From Lentinus brumalis (Eukaryota; Basidiomycota; Agaricomycetes; Polyporales; Polyporaceae): DNA of 64,000 bases. The notes below the pieces were generated by a model. That model was not told where the DNA came from. It worked only from the letters and a program-made list of their open reading frames with translations, and did no database searches. Location: the NCBI GenBank assembly GCA_001792895.1, contig MARA01000001.1:2232001-2296000 (forward strand). The letters are read 5' to 3'. Both the position numbers and the translations under genes were made by a program. Positions 46,257 through 58,631 of this stretch are shown here, piece by piece; position 1 is the stretch's first letter, and every line of letters starts with the position of its first letter.

Positions 46257-49200
46257 TCATACGCGGTTGCGCTCGCCAATGTCGAGGTCGCCCCCCTCGA
46301 CACTCGAGCCCTGACTGCCTTCGGGAATGTCGTCAGTCTTCCACGGAGGCATACCTACGTCCTTCTCCTTGATGACGCTCGAGTCGCGCCGCTCCTCGAC
46401 AACCAGGCTGATGGTACGTGTACGCGTCCGCATACGCGCTTGCAGTGACTCCGGGTTGGGAAGAGGACTGGGCATATCGGCAAGCTCTGCGTCGTGCTGG
46501 ACCCCTTTGTCGTTTTCGCTTCTCTCTGGTATTGGTGGGTGATTTGTCGGGGGAGTTAGTAGAAACTCGCTGGGCATGAGCACAGCGCGGTCAAGTGCTA
46601 CAGGAAGACCACGGTGCCTCCCGCGAAGCATGACTGCGATGATGATCAATCTGGAGAGTGTGTGCATGCCACCGGAAAGGGAGTAGTTGATCTGGAGGCG
46701 GGATCAGACATGAGTTCAACGGAGCATGCACGAACGTACTCCAGGAATCCCGAGGGACAGCCCGACTGTTCCATAAGCGGAGACGATCTCGAAGACTTCC
46801 CCTGTACATCAGTAACAGCCACGACATCATCATCAACAAGCACATACTGAGTGCGAAGATATTGAAGTATGACTGCTTCGCAGGGTCGATGAGGTTATCG
46901 CGCTATCGATGGTGTCAGCACACTACGCTACACCAAGTATGAACATATGTGCGCACCTCTATGATGCACAGAAGGAACAGGGAGACCGCAAGCCACCACA
47001 TATCTGTCAAACGAAGCGAGGTTGATACCGTATGGCAGTGTATAGAGATATAGAATACCGAAGGATAGCTGGCGGCGAGCGTGCCGCATCAAGTACTTCC
47101 CCCAAATTGCAACCCGGGACTCGGATGGTCGATTCCAGTGAGCGTCGTCGTTGAGCTCGTCGTCGCCTTCGTCATCGGCGTACACGCCCAGTGACTTCGC
47201 CTCGTACACATTCGTCGCGCGCACGCTGTCTCGTTTTAAGCAGGAAGAACTCGCAAGGGCAGACAGGATCATACCTCATAGCTATGGGGTATATTGCGAT
47301 GTACATCATGATCACGGACAGCACTCTTGATCCATCGTCAGGAGCGCTAGTGGGTGAGTTGAAGGTGATGACACGTACTGCACTGCGGGCATGAGCTGAG
47401 AGACCGGTATTGGCTGATAACCAGCGTTCCTGCACGCCGCGGCGTTCAATACAGCGTCGATGAACCTCACGCCAAATGGGAGGCTCTCCGTGACCGGGTT
47501 ACCAATATTGAGGACTAAGTCGAAGAGCAGGTTTGTGCAGCTGCAATTACAGGAGCTTGGTTAAGGCACCGTCCGCAAAGTATGAAGATCAACTTACTTG
47601 AGGACCATGACTGTCCCGAAGAGTAGCCATGTTTGCCTGGACGGGAAAAGGTAGATCGTACATCTTCGAGGGTGGTCGAGAAGGAAGTGAAGGGATTCCT
47701 TCATACGAGATTTCCCTGGTAATTTTGTGAGGATCCAACTACGTCGTACGTCAATGGGTATCGCTGGTACGGCATGAGGATATGACGACGCACATAAGCA
47801 ACCGAAGACTGCATCCGAGCTTGGTCAGTCGTGCTTCACACGGGAATGTGAGGATGAGACGACGTACAATATGGGCTGTACACGCAATGCCAGTATGTCA
47901 GCGGCGCCGGCTAGCCGGACGGGGATGAGACTCACCAGGCATGTATTTCCGGCGAGAACACAGAACACAAGGAAGATCACCAGAGGATAGGCTGTTTGAA
48001 AAGGTACCATGTTCTGGTCGACCAATGACATTCCTGCGACCGCGTTGAGCTGGTAATCACATGAGAAGTGACGACGGCTCGGACAAACCTGTATTTGCCC
48101 ACGCGCCGATGATTTGGAAAGCGGTGAACCTAGTTGTTCAACGAGGTGAGTACGCAACACAGAACCTAACCTATGCCTCCTACCACACGGGATTGATTGC
48201 CTTATGTTGCAACGGGGGCAAGTAGTTCTCCTGCCATTTGGGTAATGACATGTACGGCGCCGTGACAATGAAAGAAATGGACAGCAGTCCGAGGTAGTAC
48301 TGTTAAGGAATACATGTCAGCATGACGGGTATCCGATAGGTCGTAGTCTTACCAAAGGGATGATCCACAACAAAGCACTCAAAGCTCTGTACTCGACTCC
48401 GCCAAGTTCTTCTATGTTCTCTTCGGTCAGCCCGTGGAAGGTTGAGTTCCGAACGATAGCACTGAAGCTCAGATAGGGGACTGATTTGACGGGGCCGTCA
48501 GAAGTCACTACCGTGCCTCCCGAGCGCGGTATGAGCGTTTCCGTGCGCGGAACGGTGAGAGTGCGCTTCAGTCTACGTTTGAAACGAGGCGAGAGCTTGC
48601 TGACGATGCGAGTCAAGAGTTGTTCTGGCCCGGGAAAGCCGCCGAAATCGTCGTCCGCTAGGGGCGTCGGATGAGACGGCGCTACAACTGACGACCGCAG
48701 CGACCGGCGACTCGCTGCCCGGCTGAGCGTATCGACGGCACTCGAGTCTCCCATGCGTTCGGACGGGAGTGTCGGTGCTTGCGAGCCCATGGGGTTGATC
48801 AGATGGGGTGCGATGTCTAACCGCCGGACCATCTCCGGGCGTATCGCGGCCTGTCGGGGCAGAGCGGTCCACAAACTCGATTTGCCTTCGTGCCTCTCAG
48901 AGCCTTCTCTTCTGAGGCGAGCGAGAGTCTCGCGGATGTGGCGGAGGGAAGGGGAAATATCCTGAGGCGCCTGGGCGGCATTTGACCTCGACAGTTCGGC
49001 CTTGACTATGTGTCTGAGGTTACGAAGAAAGTACCACCTGTCCCTAATGTAAGAACGGAGCATGCACGCAGTGGACCGGTCGAGTACCTTCGAACGTATA
49101 CCACGACCCAGGCAACAAAGGCCTGACAACGAACGGGCGTCTGAGTGACATCTCCTGTGGACTTTCTCAACCTGAACACCGACCTGATTGCCTACGAGCT

Positions 49201-49490
49201 CAAGGATAACAAGAAGGACTTGCTGCCAGACCGTTAGAGAGCTGAGATCGACAGTGACGAGGCCGGTGCCAGTCGCGCCACTAACGCAGATAAAGAGCGC
49301 GTCGATGAACCTGACTGGAAACTCCCCATTGCTGGCGAACAGAATCGCGGCGCCAAGAAGGGGCACAGTAACACTGTAAAGCCAGTAAGAATGCAAGTGC
49401 CAGCTGAAAGATATGGACGATCACCCACAATGCGAGGAGATGAAGCCGGTAAAAGTTTAGTTGTGGTCGTATGGACTTCACAGTCATCAT
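46257..49490 (-). CDS. TRK-type potassium transporter
   Basis: High-affinity potassium uptake across the plasma membrane (Trk/Ktr/HKT superfamily). The ATG at 49490 (a second Met follows at once) leads to FYRLHLLALWVIVHIFQLALAFLLAL and the first pore loop VSGATGTGLVTVD. A long, Arg/Ser-rich cytosolic loop (about 48480-49080) is typical of fungal TRK. Later pore loops are recognisable: GAWANTGLSL (about 48090), AACRNAGYQPIPVSQL (about 47400-47440) and SAYGTVGLSLG (about 46760-46790). The C-terminus has LSRLIIIAVMLRGRHRGLPVALDRAV, strongly TRK-like, then an acidic/basic hydrophilic tail. Four pore loops in order support a complete transporter. Many short introns. It likely maintains potassium supply and membrane potential. 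Confidence 0.88.
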
Positions 49491-49798
49491 CGAATATCAA
49501 CAAGTATAGGGCCCTTCAGTGAAGTCCCCGTAGGGCTGGCAATAAAGAGCAGCTCAGATCCTGACCCCAAGTCGATGGTTGTGGAACGAGAGGAGGAGGG
49601 AGGAGGAGAATAAGGAGAACAAGGAAATCAGTGCAATATGCCGACTCGACAGCGGGCGCTACTCCTGACATGACACATTCTCTACTTTCCGTCCACTGTA
49701 CATGTACTGTACGTATAGTTACAGCCTTGCCTACTGTTTCGTGCACCGTGTATTTTTTACAAGAATCAAAAGAGCAAACACAAACACAGAAAAAGCTA
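49491..49798. other. Intergenic, TRK promoter side
   Basis: No gene seen. A purine-rich (gagg) run lies near 49590-49620. Confidence 0.4.
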
Positions 49799-49887
49799 TG
49801 ACGACAGTGGGATTCGAACCCACGCCCGTGAGGACCAGATAGGACACTTCCTGATTCTGGCGCCTTAGACCGCTCGGCCATATCGCC
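49799..49887 (-). tRNA. tRNA-Leu(CAG) with 9-nt intron
   Basis: On the minus strand the molecule runs from 49887 to 49800, with discriminator A at 49799. The acceptor stem GGCGATA pairs with TGTCGTC (two wobbles). The D arm is GCCGAG...GGC, and the anticodon stem CCAGA pairs with TCTGG. The 16-base loop leaves a 7-base loop once a 9-nt intron (49841-49849), one base after the anticodon, is removed. The anticodon is CAG (49851-49853), i.e. Leu. The long variable arm (about 11 nt) is class II, as expected for Leu. The T arm GTGGG-TTCGAAT-CCCAC is perfect. A and B box promoters are internal (GGCCGAGCGG and GGTTCGAATCC). Confidence 0.93.
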
Positions 49888-51012
49888 ATGTCCTCATCGT
49901 TACACGGTATATACATACAACACACAAGCACTGCGGGTAGCCGTTATATAAGTGCTCCCACTGAGACTCAGGATTTGACCTCTTCCTCCAGCTGCTGCTT
50001 CAATGCCTCCCGCAGTACAACTTAGCCATAAGCGTTCGTGACTTTTCAGTGGTTGCTTGCGGCTGAGTCTGACCTTGTTTATGAATACTTATGACTCTCA
50101 AGCCGCTTCAATTCTTCAGGTTGTGTTCATGGCCCGACGGGCCATGCAAGACTGCGGTAATCAGGCGAATCTTCCGCAGCAGTAGGTCACTCTACATGTC
50201 ATGTTCAACGACCCACATGAGGGTTCAATCTTATTTCCCGCCTGAGAACTTCCGGAACCGTCACAGCCGGTACTCTTAGTGTAAGTACTGAGGTCATGTT
50301 TTGGGCCCCATGACGCAGACTATCAATTCAGACAGGCAATCACACGAAGGGAAAGCTGCGTGCAGCCATGCACTTGACCGAAGATCAGAACCGTCACGTC
50401 GATCTCGCGACTTCGTACACACGGACGCAGAAGGCGTCGGGTTCGCAGGTCGCACTACCCCGCCTTGTCCCCGTTCGGGTGCTGTGCTCAAACTATACCC
50501 TCAGCGGTTACGGTTAGTATTGTCGCAAGATGAGGTGCGATTCCTAGTGCTCTGACTCGGAAGCGTATCCCTTCTGAGGCTCTTGAGTAGGTTTCGACAT
50601 TACAAGGCAATAGTGCTGGTAGTCCCGAAACGCGCAGTCCATCTCAACTTAGGACATCTCGGTTGCAATGTGACCTTGCTTCGTCTCCGCTCCACCTGCT
50701 TCAGTCGTGTGATCGTCTGTGTGTTTTGTGCTTCCCGTTCCTCTCACCCCCCGTCAATGCGGCGATGTGATGTCAGGCTCACACGTTCCTTTCCCCTCTT
50801 AGCCCGCTGCAACGGAGGCATGGTGACTCGGATGCAAGCGTACGTGCGCCGTACGACCGGGTGCTGCACGATGGCAAAATCCAGATGACGTTCGGGACAT
50901 GCATCGATCCCGGTTACCGGTTACCGGGGGCTTTCGCATAAGTAGAGGATCTGAGGCGACACATCCCTCAGGCCCAAGGCCCCGAGTGTGTCACCCCCTC
51001 ATTCTGTGCGAG
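49888..51012. other. Intergenic upstream of esterase
   Basis: About 1.1 kb. Only short open frames without recognisable motifs. The last about 80 bp are the probable esterase promoter. Confidence 0.4.
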
Positions 51013-53456
51013 ATGCTCGTTCGACACCTCCTGCTCCTGCTTTCCGTTGTCGGGACCGCCTTCTCTGTACCCACAGAGAAGCGTGCGCTCCCCACTGTTC
51101 AGCTCGACCAAGGCACATTTGTGGGCACCTCGGACGGCGTTGCGAGCAAATTCCTTGGCATTCCGTTCGGCAAAGCACCGTAGGTTTCAAGCTGCGATAT
51201 TAGTCCGGAAACTGACATCGCATTGGCAGGGTTGGGGACCTGCGGTTCAACCTGCCCGTTGCAGTGGACCCGTACACGGGCACTCACGTTGCGACGAGCT
51301 TTGGGCCGGCGTGCCCTCAGCAAGCCTTCGACTTCCCTGAACTGTCAGGATTAGCAGAGGACGCGACGGACTTCATAGTCAACTCCATCTTCCAAATCAT
51401 TGAGCCTTCGGCAGAAGACTGTGAAGCCATTATACTTACCTCGCATGCTTTCCAGTCTTGCTGACAGATTTGAAAGGCTTGTCCATCAACGTTGTTGTGC
51501 CGGCTGGCACGAAGCCCGATGCGAAGCTCCCTGTCGCGGTTGTGAGCGCTCCTTTCTCACGCTTGCGCATGTCCGAAGATTGATCAGCGTTGTTAGTGGA
51601 TATTTGGGGGCAGGTCTACAACCTTGTAGAGATGGTTGCAAATGCTTACGCAGGTCGCAGGTGGTTTCGAACTCGGCGGAACGAGCATGTGGGTGAATTC
51701 CTCGTCGGGCGCGTTCACAACACTGAACACAGCGTTCTGCAGGTACGATGGCGGCGTCATTGTGAAACGCTCTATCGAGCTTGGCGAGCCGATCGTCTAT
51801 GTTAGCATGAACTATCGGTGAGTTTGAGGTGCTCTTTGGCCTCCATGTCAGACGCTCAACAAATTGTATAGTGTATCGGGTATGGCACACTTCTTCGATT
51901 TCCACTCATTCGTTCATCAAGTGCTATTATAGCGTATGGCTTCCTCGCCAGCAAGGAAGTCAAGGAAGCTGGTGTGGGAAACCTTGGTTTGCAAGATCGT
52001 GAGTGATCTGGCCTTTGCTTTTTACCCCTCACGTTAACTTCTTGATCATTCAGAACGTCTCGCGCTTCGATGGGTTCAAAAGTATATTGGCGCATTCGGG
52101 GGAGATCCGACGAAGGTAACCATGTACGTCAAGCTCTGTTTTTTGTGTGCTTGTGTGGGTCCGTGTTTGCATGTCGCTTATCGTGCTGCTACCACTGGCA
52201 GATGGGGCGAGAGCGCCGGTGCGATATCCGTTGCGCTGCACATGGTGACCAACGGAGGAAATACCGAAGGGCTCTTCCGTGGGGGTTTCATGCAATCTGG
52301 TTCGCCCATTCCCGTGGGCGACATCACCAGTGGCCAGGGTGACTACGACAAGCTCGTAGCCGAGACGGGTTGCTCCGGGGCGGCGGACACTTTGCAGTGC
52401 TTGCGAGAGGTTCCCTTCAAGACGCTGAAGGCCGCAGTGGACAAGTCTCCGGGTATATTTTCTCCTCAAGTAAGTGACTCGTGTCCTTTTCGATGCTTGC
52501 TATCTCCACAGACTCGCCTAGTTTCACGACAACACTAACTTCCTCTCTCTCCAGTCCTTAAAGTTGACCTGGCTACCTCGTGCTGACGGGAAGTTCCTTC
52601 CCGATGATCCGCAAAAGCTTGTCCAACAGGGAAGTGTTGCCAATGTTCCCTTCGTGACGGGCGTGAGTGCGCCAATCCCGCCTTAAGGAGTATTCACTTA
52701 GTGTACATCAGGACTGCGATGACGAGGGCACACTGTTCTCGCTGTCGACGCTGAACATCACGTATGTGTTGCTTCTTAGTGACGCGGATGATGCATTCAC
52801 GAAACAGGGTTACAGGACTGAGGCGGGGGTCCGCGACTACATCGTCAGCAACTACATCCCTGGAATATCTGAGACCGACTTGGACCAGCTACTGAAGGCG
52901 TACCCGGCGGACATCACCCAAGGATCCCCCTTCAACACGAGCGTCTTGAATGCTCTCACCCCTGAGTTCAAGAGGCTCGCGGCCATGCAAGGTGACCTTG
53001 TCTTTCAGGCACCTCGAAGGTTTTTCCTCCAGAACCGTTCAAGCAAGCAGTCGACTTGGTCTTTCTGTGAGTCTCGATACAAATACCGAGCGTTCATACC
53101 GTAGAGCTGACGGCCCATCGCAGTGAACAAGCGCCTTAAGGGTCTTCCCGCCCTTGGAACCGTATGTCTCCAAGCTCTCATCTGTTGTCGAGAAACACTT
53201 ATGTCGTACGCAGGCTCACGGCACGGACATTATAAATGTCTACGGTGGTGGAGACATGACGGACTATCTCGTCAACTTCGTCAACAACCTCGATCCAAAT
53301 GGCAAGACTGGGATTTCGTGGCCGAAGTACACGACTTCGTCGCCAAATCTGCTGACATTCTTGGATGGAGTGACGCCCCTTACGATCACGAAGGATAATT
53401 ATCGTGTAGACGGCTTCAATTTGCTCACGAAGCTCTCGCTCGAGTTCCCACTCTGA
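51013..53456 (+). CDS. Secreted type-B carboxylesterase/lipase
   Basis: Alpha/beta-hydrolase of the type-B carboxylesterase family (relatives include Candida rugosa-type lipases and fungal feruloyl/cholesterol esterases), predicted extracellular. The ATG at 51013 gives a signal peptide (MLVRHLLLLLSVVGTAFS). Motifs in order: GTFVGTSDGVASKFLGIPFGKAP; oxyanion region WIFGGGFELGG; nucleophile elbow GESAGA; acid region DCDDEGTLF; and a catalytic His in a late motif AHGTDI. The oxyanion motif is complete only if a 13-nt exon (51597-51609) and a GC-AG intron (51610-51660) are used. TGA at 53454-53456. About ten short introns. Size (about 540 aa) is normal. It is tail-to-tail with the kinase gene on the minus strand (215 bp apart). 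Confidence 0.88.
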
Positions 53457-53671
53457 CGGGAGCCTTTGAACGACATTATCATGATTCACGACGTTGCTTT
53501 GTATGCTTGCTCCAGATGTTGCATGACGAATCATATAAGACGTAACGATGAGATAGTTTAATTCGTGCGCGAATGCAGGTATATGGCTCGAGTACACAGG
53601 TATAAGTATATGCCATGATGACGACAGTGCCCGCAACGTCGCAGGCTTTTGTAGGTTCCCAGTGATGGGTT

Positions 53672-54907
53672 CTAACTTGCCATCGCGAACTTCTTCGTGA
53701 CACGGGAGACGAGTGACCGGACTCGTTCCCCCATATCCTTCCTCTCGCGCATGTCCTTCACCATCATGACACTGCCGGTCGGGCTGGCTACGAGGGTGCT
53801 CTTCGGTGTACTCCTGCCGGAGGAGCAGCGGGTTGCAGAGGTCGCAGCAGAGCCCGCTGAGCGATTCATCGTGGCCATCTGGCGCGCCTGGGTGTTCGGC
53901 GCCCAGCTGAGGGAGTTGTCGAAGTCCATCTCGGAGGCAATGGTAGACCTCATTTTCGCGAGTGCCTCCCACTCATTTGGTGCGGCCTCATCGTACGACC
54001 GCCAGAAGGAGTCCAGCTCCAAGATCATCGCCCGGACGTCGGCGATGTTGGCGCGGATGAGGGGGTTGGCGCGGAGCATGCGCCGGATGATACGGTTCGC
54101 CCCGGTCGAGAGCGGGATGCATTGGAGGAGGTAGTTCGGGTCGTCGACGAACTCGGCGAATGTGTCCGAAATGCGGCTCGCGCGGCGCCAAGGGATGCCC
54201 CCACTGACCATGTTCAACAGGATCAGACCGAGAGCCCACATGTCGGCTTTCCTCGCGTTAGGCTTGCGCCTGGGGTCGAAGAGAACGCATTCTACATGCG
54301 ATCGTCAGCCCAGTTCGATCCTGCCACAGCTGTACAACATACCTGGAGGCATGTATGCCATGGTACCGCAAGCAAATTCGTACTCGCTGATATCGCTGGC
54401 CAGCCCAAAGTCGGCCAGGAACACTTGGGTGCGATCCCGACTGATGAGGATGTTGTGGGGTTTGAGATCGCGATGATAGATGCCCTCCTCATGAAGGGCA
54501 GCAACAGTATCGAGCAAGGTAAGGATGACCTTCTTGACCTCCTCGGTGTCGGTGAATTGGCCGCACTCAGCGAGATAGTTGCCGAGGTCGCCTCCGCTGC
54601 AGTAGTCCATGACGAAAACGAAGTAGTCCGCGACCTCGTATGCGTCGTGGAGGGTGATGACGTTCGGAAGGTGGGAGACGCGTTTGTGCAGAGTCATCTC
54701 CTTGCGGAGAGTTGCGATAGAGGAGTCTTTGCGTCCAGCCTTGCTGACGAACTTGATGGCCCGATCGCGAGCTTCTATGGGAGCGCGGAGGTCGATGGCG
54801 CGGTAGACGACCCCGAAGGACCCAGAGCCAAGGATGCGTATCAGCCGATAACGACCGTCGATAACGGAGCCCGTGAGGTTGAGCTTAGTGGATGTAGAGG
54901 CAGGCAT
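53672..54907 (-). CDS. Ser/Thr protein kinase, Ran1/Sks1-like, copy 2
   Basis: Paralogue of the kinase at 44515. The ATG at 54907 leads to GSVIDGRYRLIRILGSGSFGVVY, the lysine in RAIKFVSKAG, HRDLKPHNIL, DFG in LADFGLA, and a PPE-type motif formed across an intron (MPP-E-C). Then DMWALGLILLNMVSGGIPW. Catalytic Lys, Asp and DFG are present. The intron interrupts the APE glutamate codon exactly as in copy 1, so they share ancestry. The C-terminal tail is Arg/Ser-rich with a basic end (SRVTKKFAM). Two exons; TAG at 53672-53674. It is probably active; substrates unknown. The two copies are separated by the TRK, tRNA and esterase genes. Confidence 0.85.
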
Positions 54908-55954
54908 CTTGGAAGTCCGTAGAGGTGGAGGTAGGCAAAAAGTAAGAGGATGAGGGTACCTGCCCAGTTGGAGAAGAGAAATTAGAAGATGGGCAGTGAT
55001 GTGTTCTCCGGGAACGATGAGTATTGGGGTGGCAGCTCCTCTGCTTATATGCCTTTCGAAAGTCGCGGATGATAGGCAGTCTGGCCTATGCGGTTATCGA
55101 CATCCGGGAGGACATGGCTGGGAGCCGAAGTGGAAGGGCGTTGTCCGACACGATCACTCGGTTGAGATTGCAAGTGTCAGACTGAATCGCAACTCGGGCC
55201 ACGCTGATGTTGCGGTAGCAGCCGCAAGAAATGGTGACCTGCATGAGGCCGTGCGCATTATCAACGTATGTCTCGCGATGACCTAGTGTCATGGTGCCAT
55301 GTACTCACTGTGGCAATAGGCGTTGGATGGTCCATGTGTAACATCGGTAGCACAGGGCAAGTGCGCCAGACTGCTGTTGCGATTTCGACCGATGTAGCAT
55401 CCCGCAAGTGCCCGTACCTGCACAGAACTCAGCAGTGGTTTTGGTTTGGACTGCCATGGCAGCGCCGGCTGCCCTTCCGACTCTCGCGGGAGCGAGACGT
55501 GCCAGGCACCGGCCCAGTGTGGGACGGATAACCACCGTGCAGTCAGTAATCGAATTCGGCCGCTCGTGTTACGACAAGTAAGACGGCAAAGATGCTCTAC
55601 CACCAGTGCGGGACACCGCATTTGCCACATCCGAGTAGGGGATAGATTTACTGCCGCAGATAAAAGTGAGATGGATTCCTTCCAGTAGCGCAAGACGGAT
55701 ATTAGTGACTTACCCAAGGTTCCCTTCGGAGAGACGAACGTAGTTCTTTCTGGCAGAGTAATGCACCTGTACTACTTCCTGTAATTCGCCGATAACTTTC
55801 GCAATCGATCCAGCACGAGGTTCAACGAGCGAGTGACCTAACAAGATTACTTGATTCGCAAGGAACACCAAGGCAACATGCTCAGCAAATCACCAGTGAA
55901 TGTTTCGAGAGGATCTAAGCCGGCTCCCCGCTCCTATCGCACGATGTCCTCCCT
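54908..55954. other. Intergenic between kinase copy 2 and hexosaminidase A
   Basis: About 1 kb with no recognised gene; only short open frames without motifs. Likely the kinase promoter side and the hexosaminidase 3' region. Confidence 0.4.
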
Positions 55955-58159
55955 TCACGAGTCAATGTTACACGCTCCAGGCCTCAGTGCGCACCACATT
56001 GGCTGTAGCTGGATAGCACGAATGCCCCTCTGTCTCATCCGAAACGCGACATCGTGCAAGCGCGAGAGTGCTTCGCTCGCGTTACCCCTGGCCCGGACCA
56101 GAAGACCTCAGCGGACGTTGCCGCGCGCGGCCAGACGATCGAGTCGAGGTTCTCCGGCCCGGACTGCTCGGCCCAGAGCAGTTGTTCGCCACCAAGGACG
56201 AGGTGTGCTTGCGACTGCGAGATGTTGGCCTGGGGGTCGAACGTGTATGCCTGGGGCAAGGAAGGACAGTATGAAAGCACGTTTCTTTAGACAGTGTCAG
56301 GGCGCACCTTTTGCCAACTTTTGAATGGGTCACACCAACTGTTGCTGCTGTGATGGAGAAGTTGAGGTTATTGGCGTACCAACCGAGGGCTGCTTGCGCA
56401 CGTACCCAGCAGTCTTTCCGATCCATTCTCCGGCACCACAGTCCTGCGTAGTCCGTCAGAATCAGAGCGACGGAGAAGTGATCCAATGTTCCACACATAC
56501 CAGATAAAAGTAGTCCGAAGGACCGTGAACAAGGCGGAAGTTCTTCTTGGCCACTGCAGCAGCGTTCGCCGACGAGATCCACACCCTGTCGATCATCAAT
56601 GCGTCAGTGAAGTGTAGCAAACTGACTGACGAATTGACGTACAATACAATCGTGGTATTCGAGAGCGTGATGTTATGGTCAAGCACCATCTCCTCCCAGA
56701 CCGCTGGAGTCTTGCCTTCAGATATGATGGCTCCATGTGTCTTCTGCGTGAACACATCCAGCGCCTGCTCAATCGTTCGACCGGCTGCCTTCAAGTCGGC
56801 CTGGGTCTCGGCGTCTTTCTCATAGCAGTTGGCGTTCACCTCATCACCGCCCGTACTCAAAATCGTAGACGGGAACATCTTGGCGACCGCGGAGAATAGT
56901 CCGGCAGTAAAGTTGGTGGTCGACGCTGATGCGAGACGGAGCTGACCCGAAGGAGGCTCTATATGTCGCGGGTGAACGAGGAAGAATTGTTTCAGCGACA
57001 ATCCACGTACCGGCGGCGAAATCCGACCAAGGTGACGCGACTGGGCATGCGATATGTTCTGGATGTGCCGCCGAGATGATCGACGTGTGGCCAGGAGTAT
57101 CAATTTCCTGGGTGTCGTTTGCACTTAGCTGCGTACGTGAGAAAGGAAGTGCATACAGACCACCACTACGTCAATGCCGCGCTACAGAGATCATGGTCAG
57201 CAAATTGGACGATGTCCGGGATGCGTGGGGCACTGCGACTTACAGCTCCAGCGTAGTCAACAATGTCCTTGACATCGCTAGGGGAATAAATCATGCTAGG
57301 ATCGTAGGCTCCCTTGCTGGCGAGCTCCGTGTAACCGGGGACTTCGAGCGGGAAACTCTGGCTGTCGCTGACATGCCAATGGAATTGGCTCATCTACAGC
57401 AAAGTCTCAGATGCAGTCTCATATCAGACGTTATGCATACGTGCCTTCACCATGCTCATGGCATCGAGCGTGCGCATGATGTCAGACACAGGAAAGCTGA
57501 AGTATACCTTGAGTGAGCACATCCACAAGACTCCATCCAGACTTACAAGTTGCGCGATGTGTCGAGCATGAATCCGCGCCATGGCTATCAAAAGATAAAA
57601 TCAGCACTGCTGGCAAATACATCAACGAAACACTCACGTATGCGGGAGAATCGATAATCACGACAGGTGCCTCGACCGTGTACACATTGCTTGACCACTG
57701 GTACCAGAGCTGCTCGAACGTAGTGAGGCCGCGGTACAGCCCAAGCGTCGAGTTAGCGGTCAGAGTCGCCGCAGAGCCGTCGGCTGGGAGCGTGAGCGAG
57801 TACTCCTCGCTACGCGTCTCGATCGAGACTCTGGCTTCCTCGGTGATACTCCGGACAGTCGCGCCTTTGGAGAGTGAGACCTTGAGCGATGCGAGCGACT
57901 TCGCGTGCTGAATGGCAGCGCTGTCCGAGGAACCGCGCCCCACGACCAGACGTCCGAGCTTGTCGTTCTTTAAATGGGACTTCGTGCGCGAGACCGCGTC
58001 GGAGAGGTCGGAAGGTGCATGCTGAATGTTGACATGGATGTCGAAGTTGGGGGCGAGTTTCAGCACGGTCGTGCCGGTCTGCAGAGTACGCGGGAGGGGC
58101 CAAAGACCAAAGACCCCGCAAAGCGGCGCGAATGAGAGGAAGACAACAAAGAATCTCAT
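55955..58159 (-). CDS. GH20 beta-N-acetylhexosaminidase, copy A (apparent frameshift near C-terminus)
   Basis: Secreted exo-hexosaminidase that releases GlcNAc from chitin oligomers and N-glycans. The ATG at 58159 gives a signal peptide (MRFFVVFLSFAPLCGVFG), then the GH20b N-terminal domain (LGRLVVGRGSSDSAA, LTANSTLGLYRGLTTFEQLWYQ). The TIM barrel follows with FHWHVSDSQSFPLEVPGY, the catalytic Asp-Glu pair in STGGDEVN and VWEEMVLDHN. The C-terminal part has VLGGEQLLWAEQSGPENLDS. At the C-run 56085-56088 one base appears to be missing: after EVFWSGPG the direct frame ends at 56035, whereas a one-base shift gives GNASEALSRLHDVAFRMRQRGIRAI and a stop at 55955, matching copy B. Many short introns. 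Confidence 0.86.
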
Positions 58160-58631
58160 CGCGAGCCGGCTGGAGGTTGGGTCGAGGTTGTCTCGTCGTC
58201 GCCGCATACTTATGTATGGGCAAGCGGATTCGGAGAGCCTTTACGCAACGAGATCAATAGACTGACCTCGGACCGTGAGCAGGTGATCCCGAGGGCTCAG
58301 CTCGTTCCCAAAAATACAATCAAGGCGCATGGACGAGGACACGAAGGCATACATTGCCCTCCTTCGGCTTCTCCGCGTGGTCGATGGACATCATGGACTG
58401 GCCGCCGGCATGGTAGGAAGCGTTGAGTGCCAGCCCGATAACGGACTTTACGGCATCTCGGTATCGCAAGGTCGGGGGCGACATGTTCAGCGCCGAGCTC
58501 GAGTGCCTTCAGATGTTGCATGAGTGTATGGAGGCCAGGTCGCTCGAGAAGACTATGTATGATGGATGTCGGGGGCAAGGTCGAGCTCGTCGGCGCTTAT
58601 CCGACTCGAGCCTCTCGCCACAACCGCGAGC
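58160..58631. other. Divergent intergenic region
   Basis: Holds the promoter side of hexosaminidase A (-) and of the + strand gene at 58632. Open frames on both strands have no recognised motif. Confidence 0.35.

Noticed and set aside
48317..49396. Single 359-codon minus ORF as a separate gene
   Set aside because: It is part of the TRK transporter (first pore loop and long cytosolic loop) read through short introns.
56547..56825. Plus-strand frames opposite hexosaminidase A
   Set aside because: Antisense to the catalytic barrel exons, which carry STGGDEVN and VWEEMVLDHN on the minus strand.
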